Shown piece by piece: positions 28,697-40,870 of a DNA stretch of 64,000 nt (positions are counted from its first letter, which is position 1; every line of letters starts with the position of its first letter). A program made the position numbers and the translations under genes. Below the pieces are notes generated by a model that was given only the letters and a program-made list of their open reading frames with translations, was not told where the DNA came from and searched no databases. Source of the stretch: Lucinisca nassula (Eukaryota; Mollusca; Bivalvia; Lucinida; Lucinidae); assembly GCA_963580285.1 (NCBI GenBank), contig OY757016.1, positions 39,199,124 through 39,263,123 of the forward strand, given 5' to 3'.

Positions 28697-29204
28697 CAGT
28701 AAAATTGCTATATTAAGACCACCTTTTGGACTGTCCAAAAGTGGTCTTTTAGACCACATTTGAACAGTCCCAAAGGCGGTCTCCCACTTGAACACACTGT
28801 ATGTATAAAGCAAAAAGAAAATGTACATGAAAGCTTCTAAATATGCTTCTTAAAGCAAAATTTGTCATAATTTATGGTGGTCTTAAAGGCATTTATTCTG
28901 GTAACAGTAGGACACAATGTGTGTTCATAATTGTTTTATTGCCCCTGTGCTATGTTGTCTATAGCAGATCAAAGGCGGCCTTTAATAGGGTGATTAGTAG
29001 CCCTTGTTGAATCGGACTGAGGCACTTAAGGGGGAAATCAATAATGTACACTAGTCATCAGTAAGTAAACTGTCGATTTTCCCCAAGGAGGCCCCTTACC
29101 TGTTGAAGATAGAGGACTTCTCTTGGGGGCAACATAATATTATGTAATGAAATGATAGTCCTCAATAATCAGGAATAAATGCCTTTAATAGCGGAATGTC
29201 ACTG
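28697..29204. mobile_element. pogo-like MITE (CAGT ends)
   Basis: Left CAGTAAAATTGCTATATTAA and the inverse of the right end (CAGTGACATTCCGCTATTAA) are similar imperfect TIRs. AAAGGCATTTATTC occurs inverted internally. Contains a GACCACTTTTGGACAGTCC-type palindrome near 28735. No transposase. Confidence 0.55.
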
Positions 29205-29429
29205 TATTTGGAAAACATCGCAACAAAATATCGCGAATGAATGCAGAATAAGTTTTTTTTTTCAGATTTGTTATTCTTATTCTTGACGTTGAACATGGGA
29301 TCATGAGAGCGATATTTGCCCGAGTCTACCGAACGGCTCAGGTCAGTGTCGATCCCATGGCGGGAAATTTTGATTCCAACGTGTCCCTGTCAAGAATCAA
29401 CTAACTAATGATATTGTTTTGTCGTTATT

Positions 29430-29666
29430 TTAACCCATTCAGTACCAGAACCCCCCCCCCCCCTAATGGGGTACCTTGGCAAATAGTGCAGGCCCTGATC
29501 AGACGCCGCGTTCTGCGGCGTCTGATCATTGCCTACACTGTTTGCAAAATTTTCAGACAGTTTCCTAATAGTTTTTGAAGAAAACACAACCTGACACCCT
29601 TAAATTTTGAAATGGCCTCTTGCTTTATATAAGGAGGGAGATTCCATTTGGTACAAAAAGGGTTAA
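29430..29666. mobile_element. piggyBac-like MITE, family H
   Basis: TTAACCCATTCAGTACC ... GGTACAAAAAGGGTTAA. The centre is the hairpin CTGATCAGACGCCGC-GTTCT-GCGGCGTCTGATCA. The sister copy at 31079-31307 has it inverted. Confidence 0.75.
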
Positions 29667-29802
29667 ACTCATAGCAACAAATGAATACTTTCTTGAAATG
29701 TTTTCATTTTGTATACGAATAAAGCGGGTGAATGTGTTGCATGTCCCAGATTTGACTTCTCATCTGCAAAAGTGGGACCTAACCATCATTGTTCTCTTGT
29801 GC

Positions 29803-29962
29803 CAATAGGGTTTATAAGCATGGCGGTCTGCCTCGCACCGCGGTTCCTGGACAGGCTTAGATCCTCTAAGCGGTTTGCCAGTACTAGTGCGCGGACGGTT
29901 TCAGCTCTGCGTGGAAGCATCATGCAGCCCATCTTTTTCTTCAAGCCCCGATGGGCGGGGGC
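29803..29962 (-). mobile_element. F element, 5' part, minus orientation
   Basis: Matches CCAATAGGGTTTATAAGCAT to CCCCGATGGGCGGGGGC of other minus copies. The tail part is missing. Confidence 0.65.
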
Positions 29963-30258
29963 GGCCGAATGCCATGTAAGTGACTGAAGAGAATAAAAAA
30001 AATTTTGTTTGTTTGAAAAAAAAAATCAACGACAGAAAGATAAGAAAAATCGTATTTTGATCAATCATTCCGGCATTTTACTTCTTCCTTTACAGTTCAG
30101 ACATTGCAGAGCGTTTGTTCGTTGGGACAATGGCGGCTTTCCATTTTTGGTGAAGAACTTTGGTGTGTTGGACTGGCATGGAAGGAGCAGGTGTTACTAG
30201 GAGCTGTGAATTTATGTCTGCAATATCAAACTCTCAAAGCGGCGTTCACCACTGGAAC

Positions 30259-30626
30259 AAATGACATTTTCATAAATGTTTTTTAATTTTCAGAAAACAA
30301 AATACATTACGAAAACACGCCTATACAAATACATTATCAATTTTTCAGCAAAACGATGGAAATTTTAAGATGAAAAAATGTGATTTTTTTCTAATTTCTG
30401 CTCAAAATATAGATTGTGGGTACTCGTTAGAACCGCCTCATTGAGGCGGTTCTAACGAGTACCCACAACCTATGTCTAAGAGCAGAAATAAGGAAAATAA
30501 TGTATACCCCCGTAGACCCCAGTTTTCTCTATATAAAGTGGGATGTAAGGGGGTTTTGTTGCACGGACTTGTTCACTTGATGAAATGACATTTCATAAAT
30601 GTTTCTTAATTTTCAGACAACAAAAT
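30259..30626. repeat. ~45-bp direct repeats flanking a MITE
   Basis: AAATGACATTTTCATAAATG... to ACAAAAT at 30259-30303 recurs with three small differences at 30583-30626, exactly either side of the MITE at 30305-30582. Too long for an ordinary transposase footprint. Either the MITE landed in a pre-existing tandem repeat, or repair duplicated the site. Confidence 0.8.
30305..30582. mobile_element. Chimeric MITE: family A left, family B right
   Basis: Left end CATTACGAAAACACGCCTAT and left arm are family A; after the hairpin the sequence is family B (CAACCTATGTCTAAGAGCAG, CTCTATATAAAGTG, end GGACTTGTTCACTTGATG). The switch is at the shared central hairpin. Confidence 0.75.
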
Positions 30627-30740
30627 CAGACTTCATATCTCCTATCAGACAATTCACACGAAATGCCAAGTCTTGCAGATTATTCACATGCATGCCAAGT
30701 CTTGCCGAGAACTCGCATAAAAATTACAAGCTTCATTTCG

Positions 30741-31023
30741 ACTGCACGCCTATTCAGATATTTGGAACATTTTGCCACCTAAAAAAAAAAATCCGATAAA
30801 AAAAATCCGAATCTTTTCATATTTCTGCTCTAAATATTGATTGAGGATACTCGTCAGAACCGCCTCTGCGAAGCGGCTCTAACGAGTATCCACATTCTAT
30901 GTTTTTAAGCAGAAATAAGAAAAAATAATGTATACCCCTGTAAACCCCAGTTGTTGTTTTTTTATATAAAATTGGGGTTTCAAGGGGGGGTGGTCAAAAT
31001 TATATATGCGTGCTTTAGTAATG
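30741..31023. mobile_element. MITE family A copy, decayed
   Basis: Left end reduced to GCACGCCTATTCAG; right end GTGCTTTAGTAATG. The hairpin has loop CCTCTGCGAAGCGG. Confidence 0.7.
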
Positions 31024-31078
31024 CGTTTTTGTGAATTATTATCATAAATAATGTCGGCTGCCATATTTTGCAAGATGA

Positions 31079-31307
31079 TTAACCCATTTAGTACCAGAAA
31101 CCCCAAAACGTGTACCCTGGCAAACAGCGCAGGCCCAGATCAGACGCCGCAGAACGCGGCGTCTGATCAGGGCCTTCATTGTTTGCAAAAAGTTCAGCCA
31201 TTTTCCTAATCAACTTTGAAGAAAACACAACCTGACACCCCTAAATTTTGAAATGAACTCCTGCTATGTATAAGGAGGAAGATTCCATTTGGTACAAAAA
31301 GGGTTAA
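31079..31307. mobile_element. piggyBac-like MITE, family H
   Basis: TTAACCCATTTAGTACCAGA ... GGTACAAAAAGGGTTAA, closely matching 29430-29666; central loop reads AGAAC instead of GTTCT, i.e. the hairpin is inverted. Confidence 0.75.
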
Positions 31308-31324
31308 GGGTTAATTTTACATCA

Positions 31325-31475
31325 TCATCATAACAAGTCCGTGTGAAGAAAAACCTTGTTTACCCCACTTTATATAGGGAAAACTGGTGTTTACAGGGGT
31401 ATACATTATTTTCTTATTTCTGCTCCTAGACGTAGGTTGTGGGTCTTGTTAGAACCGTCTAAATGAGGCGCATAA
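31325..31475. mobile_element. MITE family B, left half
   Basis: CATCATAACAAGTCCGTG through CTCCTAGACGTAGGTTGTG to the broken hairpin arm GTTAGAACCGTCT. Confidence 0.6.
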
Positions 31476-31860
31476 ACAGTTCAACTACGACCGGCAACCA
31501 AACATAGCGGGCAGTTCAGAATATTGTTTACAATGACGTTTATGCAGTAACTGTCTGACAACATCATAGATCTTTAAAACGCTATGTTCAGGCCGTTAAC
31601 GTTACGTCGCTCAACGTAACGTAAACAAAGCAATGCCAAGGGCTGAAAATCCATATTCAAGCAGCACGTGAATTTCATGCTTTGAACATGGGTTTTGTTG
31701 CTTGAGCACGGCTTTCGGTCCATTTGACAATGGCATTGACAATGGCTTCAAACAGCCATACGCATATGCATTTATGCAAGAAAATAGTTCTACGAGCAAA
31801 GCGTAGAACTAAACAAGAGAGGGTCAAGATGGGCCTGAATCGCTCACTTGATTACAAGAT
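31476..31860. other. Unassigned stretch
   Basis: No gene or repeat recognised; AACGTTACGT-type palindromes near 31598-31625 only. Confidence 0.4.
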
Positions 31861-32195
31861 CATTACGAAAACACGCCTATATAAATACACTGTAAATTTC
31901 ACCGCCGTAAAAAATGAAAACTTTAAGATGAAAAATTGTGATATTATTCTTACTTCTGCTCAAAATATAGATTGTGGGTACACGTTAGAAACGCCTATGA
32001 GGCGGTTCTAGCGTGTACCCACAATCTATATTTTAGAGCAGAAATAAGAAAGAGGCGGTTCTTACGTTTACCCACAATCTATATTTTAGAGCATAAATAA
32101 GAAAAATACGGTTTACCCCTGTACGAAATCCCTGTTTTACTATATAAAAGTGGGGTTCATGTGGGTCATTATTATATAAGCATGTTTTCGTGATG
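31861..32195. mobile_element. MITE family A with partial arm duplication
   Basis: CATTACGAAAACACGCCTAT to GTTTTCGTGATG. After the hairpin the segment GAGGCGGTTCT to AGAGCA(G/T)AAATAAGAAA is repeated (32000-32050, 32051-32105). Confidence 0.75.
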
Positions 32196-32235
32196 TGCCA
32201 ATTTGGATAACTGACAGATGGCCACCTGGCACGAC

Positions 32236-32437
32236 GGTTAAAAAACTTTTTTCATGCTCAATTCACTTGAGCATGAAATTTATCCTGCTCATAAATTTGT
32301 TGGCATTTTATAATTTATGAGCAGGATAAATGACATTCTGTGCTGTTCTGAGCCAGAAATGTGCCTCTATCATTTGTATTTTAATATTTTTAAGCAGTAC
32401 AAATTTCATGCTCAGCTGAGTTGAGCATGAAAAATGT
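32236..32437. mobile_element. Palindromic MITE
   Basis: TTTCATGCTCAATTCACTTGA...: each end is itself a palindrome (CATGCTCA...TGAGCATG), and the interior has TTTATCCTGCTCATAAATT with its inverse 40 bp on. Confidence 0.65.
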
Positions 32438-32439
32438 TT

Positions 32440-33190
32440 TATAACCTCGGGGTCTGGGCAACATTCTTGCAAAGTTTGAATGAAACTGGCGTAAGAGTTT
32501 AGAGAAGTTGCCGTTTAAAGATCTTTACTTTTAAGTTTTCCAACAATTTTCTGCTTTGAGGCAAAACCATTTCGGTAGAAGTCTGAATGAAATTGAGCCA
32601 AAGGTAAAGGAGGAATTGTCATTTAAAGATATCTCTATTTTATGCTCTGGCAGCCGTCTTTTTCATTTGAGTGGATCTGTTTTTGTTAGTTTGGTAGAGG
32701 CCACCAAGCGATCTTACTGTGAAGTTTGAATGAAATTAGGCCAAAGGTATAGCAGAAGTTGTGATTTGAAGTTTATTTATTTTTAGCTCTGACGGCCTTC
32801 TTGTTCATCCGAGCAGAGCCGTTTTAGCTAGTTTGGTAGAGGGTCACCGAAGCAACATTATTGTGAAGTTTGAATTAAACTGGACAAAAGGCGGCCATCT
32901 TGATCATCAGAGTGGAACTATTTTAGCTATTTTAGGGAGCCACTTAATTGGTCCAAGGGTTTCGTATAGGTTTGCATTTAAAGCAAATTGTTGACATTTT
33001 TTTCTATTTTTAGCTCTAGCAGGCATTTTGCGAATCGGAGCAGTAATACATGACTGAGATGACTATTTTCAATGTTCAAAGAGTCCTGACTCCAAAAGAA
33101 TGTAAACCATAATTAAAACTCCATTTTCAGTTTTTGGTGGCCAATACCCGTCTGAATAAAGTCTAATCTTCGGTCACTTGTAATGATATG
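32440..33190. repeat. Degenerate ~115-bp repeats
   Basis: Recurrent GTGAAGTTTGAATGAAA, TTTAGCTCTGACGGCC and TTTTAGCTAGTTTGG blocks (32470, 32580, 32715, 32830, 32900). Unit limits are uncertain. Confidence 0.5.
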
Positions 33191-34475
33191 TTGTACCAAG
33201 TTAGACCACATTCATTGATGTGTTCATGAGATTTGGTGCAGACAAGCAATCTTTGACCCAAAATTGACAGTTTGGGGGGGGGGGGGCTGTGCCCTTGAAA
33301 ATCAGGTCAAGAACTTCAAATCCTAATGGCTGTTTTCTCCCATCCTAGTGCTGTAACCATGCGAATTTGGTCGGAATCATTCATTAGGTTCAGGAGATAT
33401 AGTACTTCAAACAGACTACGTGATCAAAATGGCTATGTTCAAGGGGCGATAACTCCAAAAGTAAGAAGATCAGAGTTATGGTTCATATGTTCTGCACGTC
33501 GTCTCATGGGACTCCACCTATCTGTGAAGTTTCATGGGAATATCTCAAACGGTATCGAAGTTATGGAGCGGACACGAAACTATGACAAAAATGGATATGT
33601 TCAATGTTCAAAGGCCAACTACTCCGCGAGTAGGAAAATCTGTTACGGTTCATATGTTCTGCACTTCGTCTCATAGTGCTCTACATATCCGTGATGTTTC
33701 GTGAAAATATCTCCAACGGTATCAGTGTTATGGAGCGGACACGAAACTTATAGCAGCAGCTATATGCAAAGTTCAAAGGGCAATAACTCCAAAGTAGGAA
33801 AATGAGAGTTATGGTTTATATGTTATGCACGCTGTCTCTTGGTTCTCTGCATATCTGTGAAGATTCATGAAAATATCTCGAATGGTACCGAAGTTATGGA
33901 GCGACAAAAATGGCTATGTTCAATGTTCAAAGGGCAACAACTCAAAAAGTAGGAAAATCAGAGTTACGATTCATATGTTCTGCAGGTCGTCTTATAGTGC
34001 TCTACATATCTGCGAAGTTTCATGAAAATATCTTAAATTAAATCAAAGTTAATGAGCGGACACGAAACAGATAACAGCAGCTATATTCAAAGTTCAAAGG
34101 GAATAACGTAGGAAAATCAGAGTTACGGTTCATATGATATGCCCGTCGTCTCATGGTGCTCTACATATCTGTGAAGTTTCAGAGGAATATCTCAAACGGT
34201 ATCGAAGTTATTCAGCGCACACGAAACTACGACCGAAATTGTTATGTTCAATGTTCAAAGGGCAACAACTCCAAAAGTAGGAAATCAGAGTTATGGTTCA
34301 TATATTCTGCACGTCGTCTCATAGTGCTCTACATAATTGTGAAGTTTCGTCAAAATATCTCAAACGGTATCAGAGTTATAGAACGCACACGGAACTATGA
34401 GGCGCTGACGGACGTACGGTCGGACGGACGGACACTAAAAACTTCGGAGGGTATAACATAATACCCCGCCATTTT
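33191..34475 (-). mobile_element. Composite element with ~160-bp array
   Basis: About six units built on AACTCCAAAAGTAGGAAAAT, CATATGTTCTGCACGTCGTC and GAAGTTTCATGAAAATATCT. On the minus strand it opens with TATACCCTCCGAAG and a GTCCGTCC run (34405-34440). Frames at 33326-33676 and 34153-34461 are array translations. Confidence 0.65.
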
Positions 34476-34689
34476 GGCATAAAAAAACAGTAAAGTAACC
34501 AAAAAGGAACAACTGAAAAGGGGAAGAATCAGAATCACCAACGTAACAACATACATAATGGGTGAAAGAAGCATAACCACCAACATAAAACAGGAAGGAG
34601 GCATAGCAAAAACCGAATTGTTAGTACAATTACTGGTGGACTTATGTATACTTTACGGGATCCCAACATGTCAGTTTACTTATTCACAC

Positions 34690-34897
34690 TTTCCTAGGAA
34701 GCGGTTAACCTGTAGAGTGCACATTCTTTCGCCAGAAAATAATTAATTGAATCGGCGGAAGGGTGAGCAGGACTGTGGAAAAAGTATATGATCAGTCTCC
34801 ACGAACAAATGTTGCCAACCCTGGGGGTGGGGGGTCGAACCCACAACCTACTGATCACCAGCCAGACGCGTACTTGACCGTGCCAGCACGGGAAAAT
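34690..34897 (-). mobile_element. SINE fragment, minus orientation
   Basis: Inverse of 57493-57720: CCAGTCAGACGCGT-like head, GGGTTCGAACCC-type B box, and GATTGATCATG-like body (TGATCAGTCTCCACGAA). Diverged. Confidence 0.6.
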
Positions 34898-34901
34898 TAT
34901 A

Positions 34902-35288
34902 CAGAGACCCGCGTTATAACGGCATTCGTTATAACGACAAAATTCGTTATAATGACAATTTCAATTGAATGAATTCTTAGCTCAAGGTTTAGCCTCGATA
35001 CCGAATGGCTTGGGCTTCCCTTGGTGGGTTGGAAATACCCAAACCGAATCCATATGCCTATTATTGTAATTTAATACTCCAAGAAACAGATGTTATAGGT
35101 ATTTGTTAGAATCGCTTCATCGAGGCTCTTCTAACAAATGTCTATAACATTTGTTACATGGAGTATTGGTGTGGAAAAGACCTTTCATAAGCTATCATAC
35201 TCCTGACTGGGATTCTTTATGACAGCAAGTTCATTATAACGGCACAATAATAGGGAAGTAATACTGCCGTTATAACGCGGGTCATCTG
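34902..35288. mobile_element. pogo-like MITE, family E, with the shared hairpin
   Basis: TA-flanked; ends CAGAGACCCGCGTTATAACG and the inverse CGTTATAACGCGGGTCATCTG, with repeated CGTTATAACGAC motifs. The centre has GTTAGAATCGCTTCATCGAG and its inverse, a version of the family A/B hairpin, in an otherwise unrelated element. Confidence 0.75.
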
Positions 35289-35289
35289 T

Positions 35290-35530
35290 AGCTGATGCCG
35301 AGCAGGATTATTTTATGCTATGATTCTCAAACCTTATAGTAAGTGGGTGTAAATGATAACTTGAAATAGTGCTATATGCAGAAAATAAAAGAAACACTCA
35401 TTATTTGTATGCTTAGATTTTCTAAAAATTCTTTCTAAAATATATAGAAATAGATGCCAATGACAACCCACTATCAAAGATTACAGTCTGCCAATGATAC
35501 CAAGAGGAAAAGTAATTAACATTCTAATGC
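35290..35530. other. Unassigned stretch
   Basis: Nothing recognised. Confidence 0.35.
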
Positions 35531-35534
35531 ACTT

Positions 35535-35903
35535 ACGTATGTAACGCGACGTCTGATTGGATAACGTCAAAAATTTGCGACAGTATATTGTACGATATAC
35601 TGTCGGAAACCCGACGTCATCATGTAACGTCGCTTTTCATTGGCTGGCATTTGGTTTTACGCAGCTCACTGTACTTGCCGGTTTGGGCAAAAGCAACATT
35701 TTTAAAACAAAATACGTGAATAAGTGCATTAGAATGGGGATAACTGTATTGAAAATTGTCATTTGGGGAGGTAAATCGTCGGTTTTACGGTCGCAAATTA
35801 CGTTTTACGGCTCCGCTGACCCGTCGCCGTAAAACGAAATTTCCGACCGTAAAACCTCCGATTTACCTCCCCAAATGACAATTTTAAATACAGTTATCCC
35901 CTA
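35535..35903 (+). mobile_element. Family C element, best copy
   Basis: Contains ACGTCTGATTGGATAACGTC, the palindrome GTATATTGTACGATATACTG, then a ~170-bp hairpin from GGGGATAACTGTATT to ACAGTTATCCCC whose arms include GGGGAGGTAAATCG and ACGGTCGCAAATTACG. No coding frame. Confidence 0.65.
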
Positions 35904-36109
35904 AATGAGAAAAAAGAAAACGAATCACAAAAAGCAATGCAACCAGCTCCCGCTTCTCCACATGAGGTGATCAAAGTGCATCCGGCACAATTTTTATAAA
36001 TTAAATACATAAATAAATATGTAACTGAATAATAATAACAATCATAATAATAATAAGCACATACAACTTGAAAAGCACCATCGAAAAACCCAGCAAAGCT
36101 ACCAATAAA

Positions 36110-36195
36110 CAACATTAGAACCACCGTTTTAGGACGGTCAGTAGCGAGAGCCACTGGGGAGTTTAAATCGGTTCTATGGGTCAAAACTTCACTCA
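36110..36195 (-). mobile_element. Old PLE tail fragment
   Basis: ACCGTTTTAGGACGGTCAGT and GTTTAAATCGGTTCTATGG resemble the conserved middle of PLE tails; only this block survives. Confidence 0.5.
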
Positions 36196-36217
36196 AGGTC
36201 ACGATCATAAACATGTA

Positions 36218-36573
36218 CAGTCGAACTTCGATAGCTCGAACCACTTTGGGACCATGAAAATTTGTTCGAGACAGCGGTAGTTCGAGCCACAGAGGGATAC
36301 TATTAGTGCCATAGCAGGAGGCATAATGGAGATAATTGTGGATTTCTTTTCGGTGTTCTGTATTATAAATGTACGTTGTGTGTACTCATTAGAATCGCCT
36401 CATCGAGGCGATTCTAATGAGTACACACAGCATACATTTGCAAGATAAATGAAGAAAATCTTCTTAAATTACCCCTATATCGTATTTGGAGGAACTCCCT
36501 GCGGACTCAAGAACGGATTCGACTCATCCATGGTAAACGAGCCATCGGAGTTCGAGCCATCGAAGTTTTACTG
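36218..36573. mobile_element. pogo-like MITE, family D, with the shared hairpin
   Basis: TA-flanked; left CAGTCGAACTTCGATAGCTC, right GAGCCATCGAAGTTTTACTG. Inner ends repeat GTTCGAGCCA-type motifs. The centre ACTCATTAGAATCGCCTCAT and its inverse is the hairpin of families A and B with paired arm substitutions. Confidence 0.8.
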
Positions 36574-36575
36574 TA

Positions 36576-36885
36576 TGTTACTTTATACTGTTGCTTCAAT
36601 AAAATGTAAATCAGTCCCATAATTCAACTGAAGAACAACATTTTAGAACATTGTAGTATCTGAAAACCTTTCTATGTTTTTACTTATGTAATACATCTTC
36701 CCATGTTATGGTATGTCCTGTCCTATCTTAGTTACCCAGACTTATTCTTGTCTTGTATAATTGTGCTTGTGGCTTTTTGTGTAGCCAATCAATAGCATGC
36801 CACATAAGATGATAGGGGTCCCGGTGATCAACTAACCTATCATATTTAGCTTTCATTTTAGGCATGAGTGTGCTGTTCTAATGTA
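36576..36885. other. Unassigned stretch
   Basis: No feature recognised. Confidence 0.35.
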
Positions 36886-36889
36886 CAGA

Positions 36890-39475
36890 AACTAGAGCCA
36901 GTGTTTATGAAACACTATGCCCCAAACTTCTTGACCCTTACACTGCTTGCCCCTAACAATTATTGAGATATATAGTTTTTATTTGGTTGCAATGTTGTAA
37001 TTCTCAAAGGACCATAGTACAAAAAATACAAGAAAAAAAATCGGATTTTTTTCAAAAGTTGATCAGTTCATCTTCTCATCGTCCCCAATCAGTCTGTATA
37101 GTTTCAGGGCAATAGCTGTAATGGATTTTGAGATATCTTGCTTACAAGCTTAAAATGCCCAAAGTTACAAAGGGCCATAACTCATGAAAAATCAAGATAA
37201 TTTTTTGCCAAAAGTTAATCAGTTCATCTACTCATCATCTTGAATATGTCTGCAAAGTTCCAGGACAATAGCTCAAACGTTTTTTTTTTTTTGTTTTTTT
37301 TTTTTAGATATCTTGCTTACAAGCTTAAAGCGCCCAAAGTTTCAGACGGCCATAACCCAAGTAAAAAATCAGATGTTTTTTTACAAAAGTTAATCAGTTC
37401 ATCGTCTCATTGTCCCGAATCAGTCTGTAAAGTTTCAGGGCAATAGCTGTAATAGTGTTTTAGATATCTTGCTTACAAACTTAAAATGCCCAAGTTCCAA
37501 ATGGCCATAACTCAAGAAAAAGAATCGGATTTTTTCCAAAAGTTAAACAGTTAATCTACTCATCATTCGAAATCAGTCGGTAGAATTTGCGGGCAATAGC
37601 TCGAATCGTTTTTGAGATATCTTGCTTAAAAGCTTAAAACGCACAAAGTTTCAAAGGGCCATAACTAAAGTTAAATAAAAATTCAGATTTTTTTTCAACA
37701 GGTTATCAGTTCATTTTCTCATTATCCCTAATCAGTATGCAACGTTTCAGCGCAATAGCTCTAATGGTTTTTGAGATATCTTGCTTACAAAATTATATAT
37801 CTGATTACAAGCTTAAAACGCCCAAAGTTTCAAAGGGCCGTAACTCAAGATAAATAAAAATTCAGATTTTTTTTTCAAAAGTTAATCAGTTCATTTTCTC
37901 ATCATACCTAATCAGTATGTAAAGTTTCAGCGCAATAGCACTAATGGTTTTTGAGATCTCTTGCTTACAAAATTATATATCTTGCTTACAAGCTTAAAAC
38001 GCCCAATGTTTCAAAGGGCCATAACTCAAGTAAAAAATCAGATTTTTTTCGTAAGTTAATCAGTTCATTTTCTCATCGTCCTCAATCAGTCCGTTAAGCT
38101 TCAGGGCAATAGCTGTAATGGGTTTTGAGATATCTTGCTTACAAACTAAAAATGCCCAAAGATCCAAAGGACCATAACTCAAGAAAAAAAAATTGGATTT
38201 TTTTCAAAAGTTAATCAGTTCATCTACTCATTTGTACACTTTCAGGACAATAGCTCGACTCGTATTTGAGACATCTTGCTTACAATCTTAAAGCGCCCAA
38301 AGTTTTAAAGGGCCATAACTCAAGTTAAAAAATTAAGATGTTTTCCAAAAGTTGATCAGTTTATCTTCTCATCGACCCCAACCAGTTTGTAAAGTTTCAG
38401 GACATTAGCTATAATGGTTTTTGAGATATCTTGCTTACAAGCTTAAAATGCCCAAAGTTCCAAAGGGCCATAACTCAAGAAACAAACTTCGGATTTTTTC
38501 CAATGTTAATCAGTTCATCTACTCATCATCCCGAATCAGTCTGTTAAGTTTTAGGGCAATCGCTCGCATCGTTTTTGAGAAATCTTGCTTACAAGCTAAA
38601 AACGCCCAAAGTTTCAAAGGGCCATAACTCAAGTAAAGAAATTCAGATTTTTTTTAAGTTAATCAGTTTATCTTCTTATTATCTCCAATCAGTATTAAAG
38701 TTTTAGCGCAATAGCTCTAATGCTTTTTAGATATCTTGCTTACACGATTAGATATTTTGCTTGCAAGCTTAAAACGCCAAATGTTTCATAAGGCCATAAC
38801 TCAAGTAAAAAAAATCAGATTTTTTTTAAAGTTTATCAGTTCATCTTCTCACCGTCCCCAATCAGTCGGTAAAGTTTCAGGGCAATAGCTGTGATGGTTT
38901 TTGAGACATCTTGCTTACACGCTTAAAATGCCCAAAGTTCCAAAGGGCCATTACTCAAGAAAAAAATTGGATTGTTTCCAAAAGTTAATCAGTTCATCTA
39001 CTTATCATCCAGAATCAGTCTGTAATGTTTCAGGGCAATAGCTCGAATCGTTTTTGAGATATCTTGCTTACAAGCTTTAAACGCCAAAATTTTCATGGGC
39101 CCTAACTCAAGTAAAAAAAATCAGATTTTTTATTCAAAAGTTAATCAGTTCATCCATTCATCATCCCCAAGCAGTATGTAAAGTTTCAGCGCTATAGCTT
39201 AACGGTTTTTGAGATATCTTGCTATCAAGATTTTATAGCATATTTTGCAAAGGGGCATAACTCCAGAAAGGGGCATAATCCTGATGAGAAAAATACACGG
39301 GTCAATTATTTTTACATAAGGAATCCATATATGAAATTTGAAAAACCTTGCATGCATGGTTCAAAAGTTATGCTATGCAGTAAAAAGCGGGACGGACGGA
39401 AGGACGGACGGACGGACGAACAGGGCAAAAGCAATATGCCCCCACAACTTCTTCGAAGTTGGGGGCATAACACGA
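36890..39475 (-). mobile_element. Composite element with ~155-bp array
   Basis: About fourteen units: AAAGGGCCATAACTCAAG, AAAAGTTAATCAGTTCATCT, GTAAAGTTTCAGGGCAATAG, GAGATATCTTGCTTACAAGC. On the minus strand it begins with the stem-loop TATGCCCCCAACTTCGAAGA... (39437-39470), then a GTCCGTCC run (39390-39420). No coding capacity. Confidence 0.7.
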
Positions 39476-39728
39476 GAAAAAGATATGCAGATACTATGTC
39501 CTGGTACATGTTTCCATTTTAACTGCTGTTTAGATTGCCAGCCCCTAACTTATCCTCATCTAAGCTTTTACCTGAATGTAACAAAGAAATTATCGACGCA
39601 CGAGCCTTAGCTCTTATCACACAATGAAGATAATTATTAACAGCTGCAACTGCGTCATCTTGTCAAGCTTAAGGCGCGACCAGTGTAAATGATCTAATTC
39701 CGTTTTCTAGATGGAGTCTCTACCCTGT

Positions 39729-40012
39729 CATTACAATAACACACCCGTGCGACAAGGTGCATTTTTCACATCTTAAAAATGGCTACCTTTCTGATGAAAA
39801 TCCGTGAATGTTTTCTTACAAATACTCAAAACATAGGTTGTGGGTGCTCGTTAGAACCGCCTCATTGAGGTGGTTCTAACGAGTACCCACAACCTATGTC
39901 TCGGAGCAGAAATAAGAAAAATAATGTTTATCCCCGTAAACCCCAGCTTTCTCTATATGAAGTGGTGTTTGGGGGGGGGGGGTCTTCATTTCACGGACTA
40001 GTTCACGTGGTG
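39729..40012. mobile_element. MITE family B copy
   Basis: Left CATTACAATAACACACCCGT, right GGACTAGTTCACGTGGTG; hairpin nearly perfect apart from one T for C in the right arm. Confidence 0.8.
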
Positions 40013-40600
40013 ATTTACAGCGGAGTCGATTTCGAAAGTTTCGGCTCTCGGGTGCGGTTATTTCAGGGACCGGGAATATGTATCGGGGGCACTGGGGCCG
40101 GTGTAAATGATTAAAAAACAAGGTTAGAAAGTACGTGTCCCTTGGCTGACGGACAATGGTAAAAAAGTACTTACCCTACGGTAGACAACATAAATAACAG
40201 TATTGGCCCCATATCCGAGAGGTAGAAATAAAAAAAAAATCCAGACCTTATGGGCTGCCATTCTTTTCAATAGGAAGTTTTGCATACCATATTGTATATG
40301 AAACATAAAATATATTACATGACAGCCTGACATTAAAACAAGCACAGTTCCAATACAATATACAATATGTATTTAATTCCCCTATTAAACTGTTGTGAAC
40401 ATTTCACATCATGAGTTTTGTGTAGATGTATTTTCAATTATATTATACAAGGGAAAACACATTTTGACCAACACTTAAAATGGTGCGAAATCGAAAATGG
40501 CTATATTTGCCTATACCAGATACAATATAATCTTGGAAGGGGTGATTTGGTGAGGCAAAGGTGACCTGCATCTTGCGTCACGATGGCGTCCAACTGACAT
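40013..40600. other. Mostly unassigned; one unit of repeat N
   Basis: 40445-40530 (TTGACCAACACTTAAAATGG, TATTTGCCTATACC) matches segments of the 47.9-50.3 kb repeat. The rest is unassigned. Confidence 0.4.
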
Positions 40601-40870
40601 CATGAAAACACGCCTGTACAATTATGACCCTTTCAAACTACACTTTTATAAAGTAAAACTGGGGTTTACAGGGGTATACATTCTTCTTCCTATTTCTGCT
40701 CAAAAATATAGATAGTTGGTACTCGTTAGAACCGCCTCATCGAGGCGGTTCTAACGAGTACGCACAATTTATATTTTGAGCAGAAATATGAAACATATTA
40801 CGATTTTTACCTGGAAAATTTCATTTTTGGTGGTAAAATTTTACCATTATATTTGAATAGGCATGTGAAC
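40601..40870. mobile_element. MITE family A copy
   Basis: CATGAAAACACGCCTGTACA to GAATAGGCATGTGAACG. Hairpin essentially perfect. The right terminus is trimmed, and a SINE starts immediately. Confidence 0.75.

Noticed and set aside
30088..30286. Possible exon after CTTCTTCCTTTACAG
   Set aside because: No frame is open in a way that continues another exon, and no donor or homology is evident. Left unassigned.
33326..34461. 100-116 codon frames repeating ARRLMGLHLSVKFH-like sequence
   Set aside because: Products of the ~160-bp tandem array; frames break with unit length and no domain is present.
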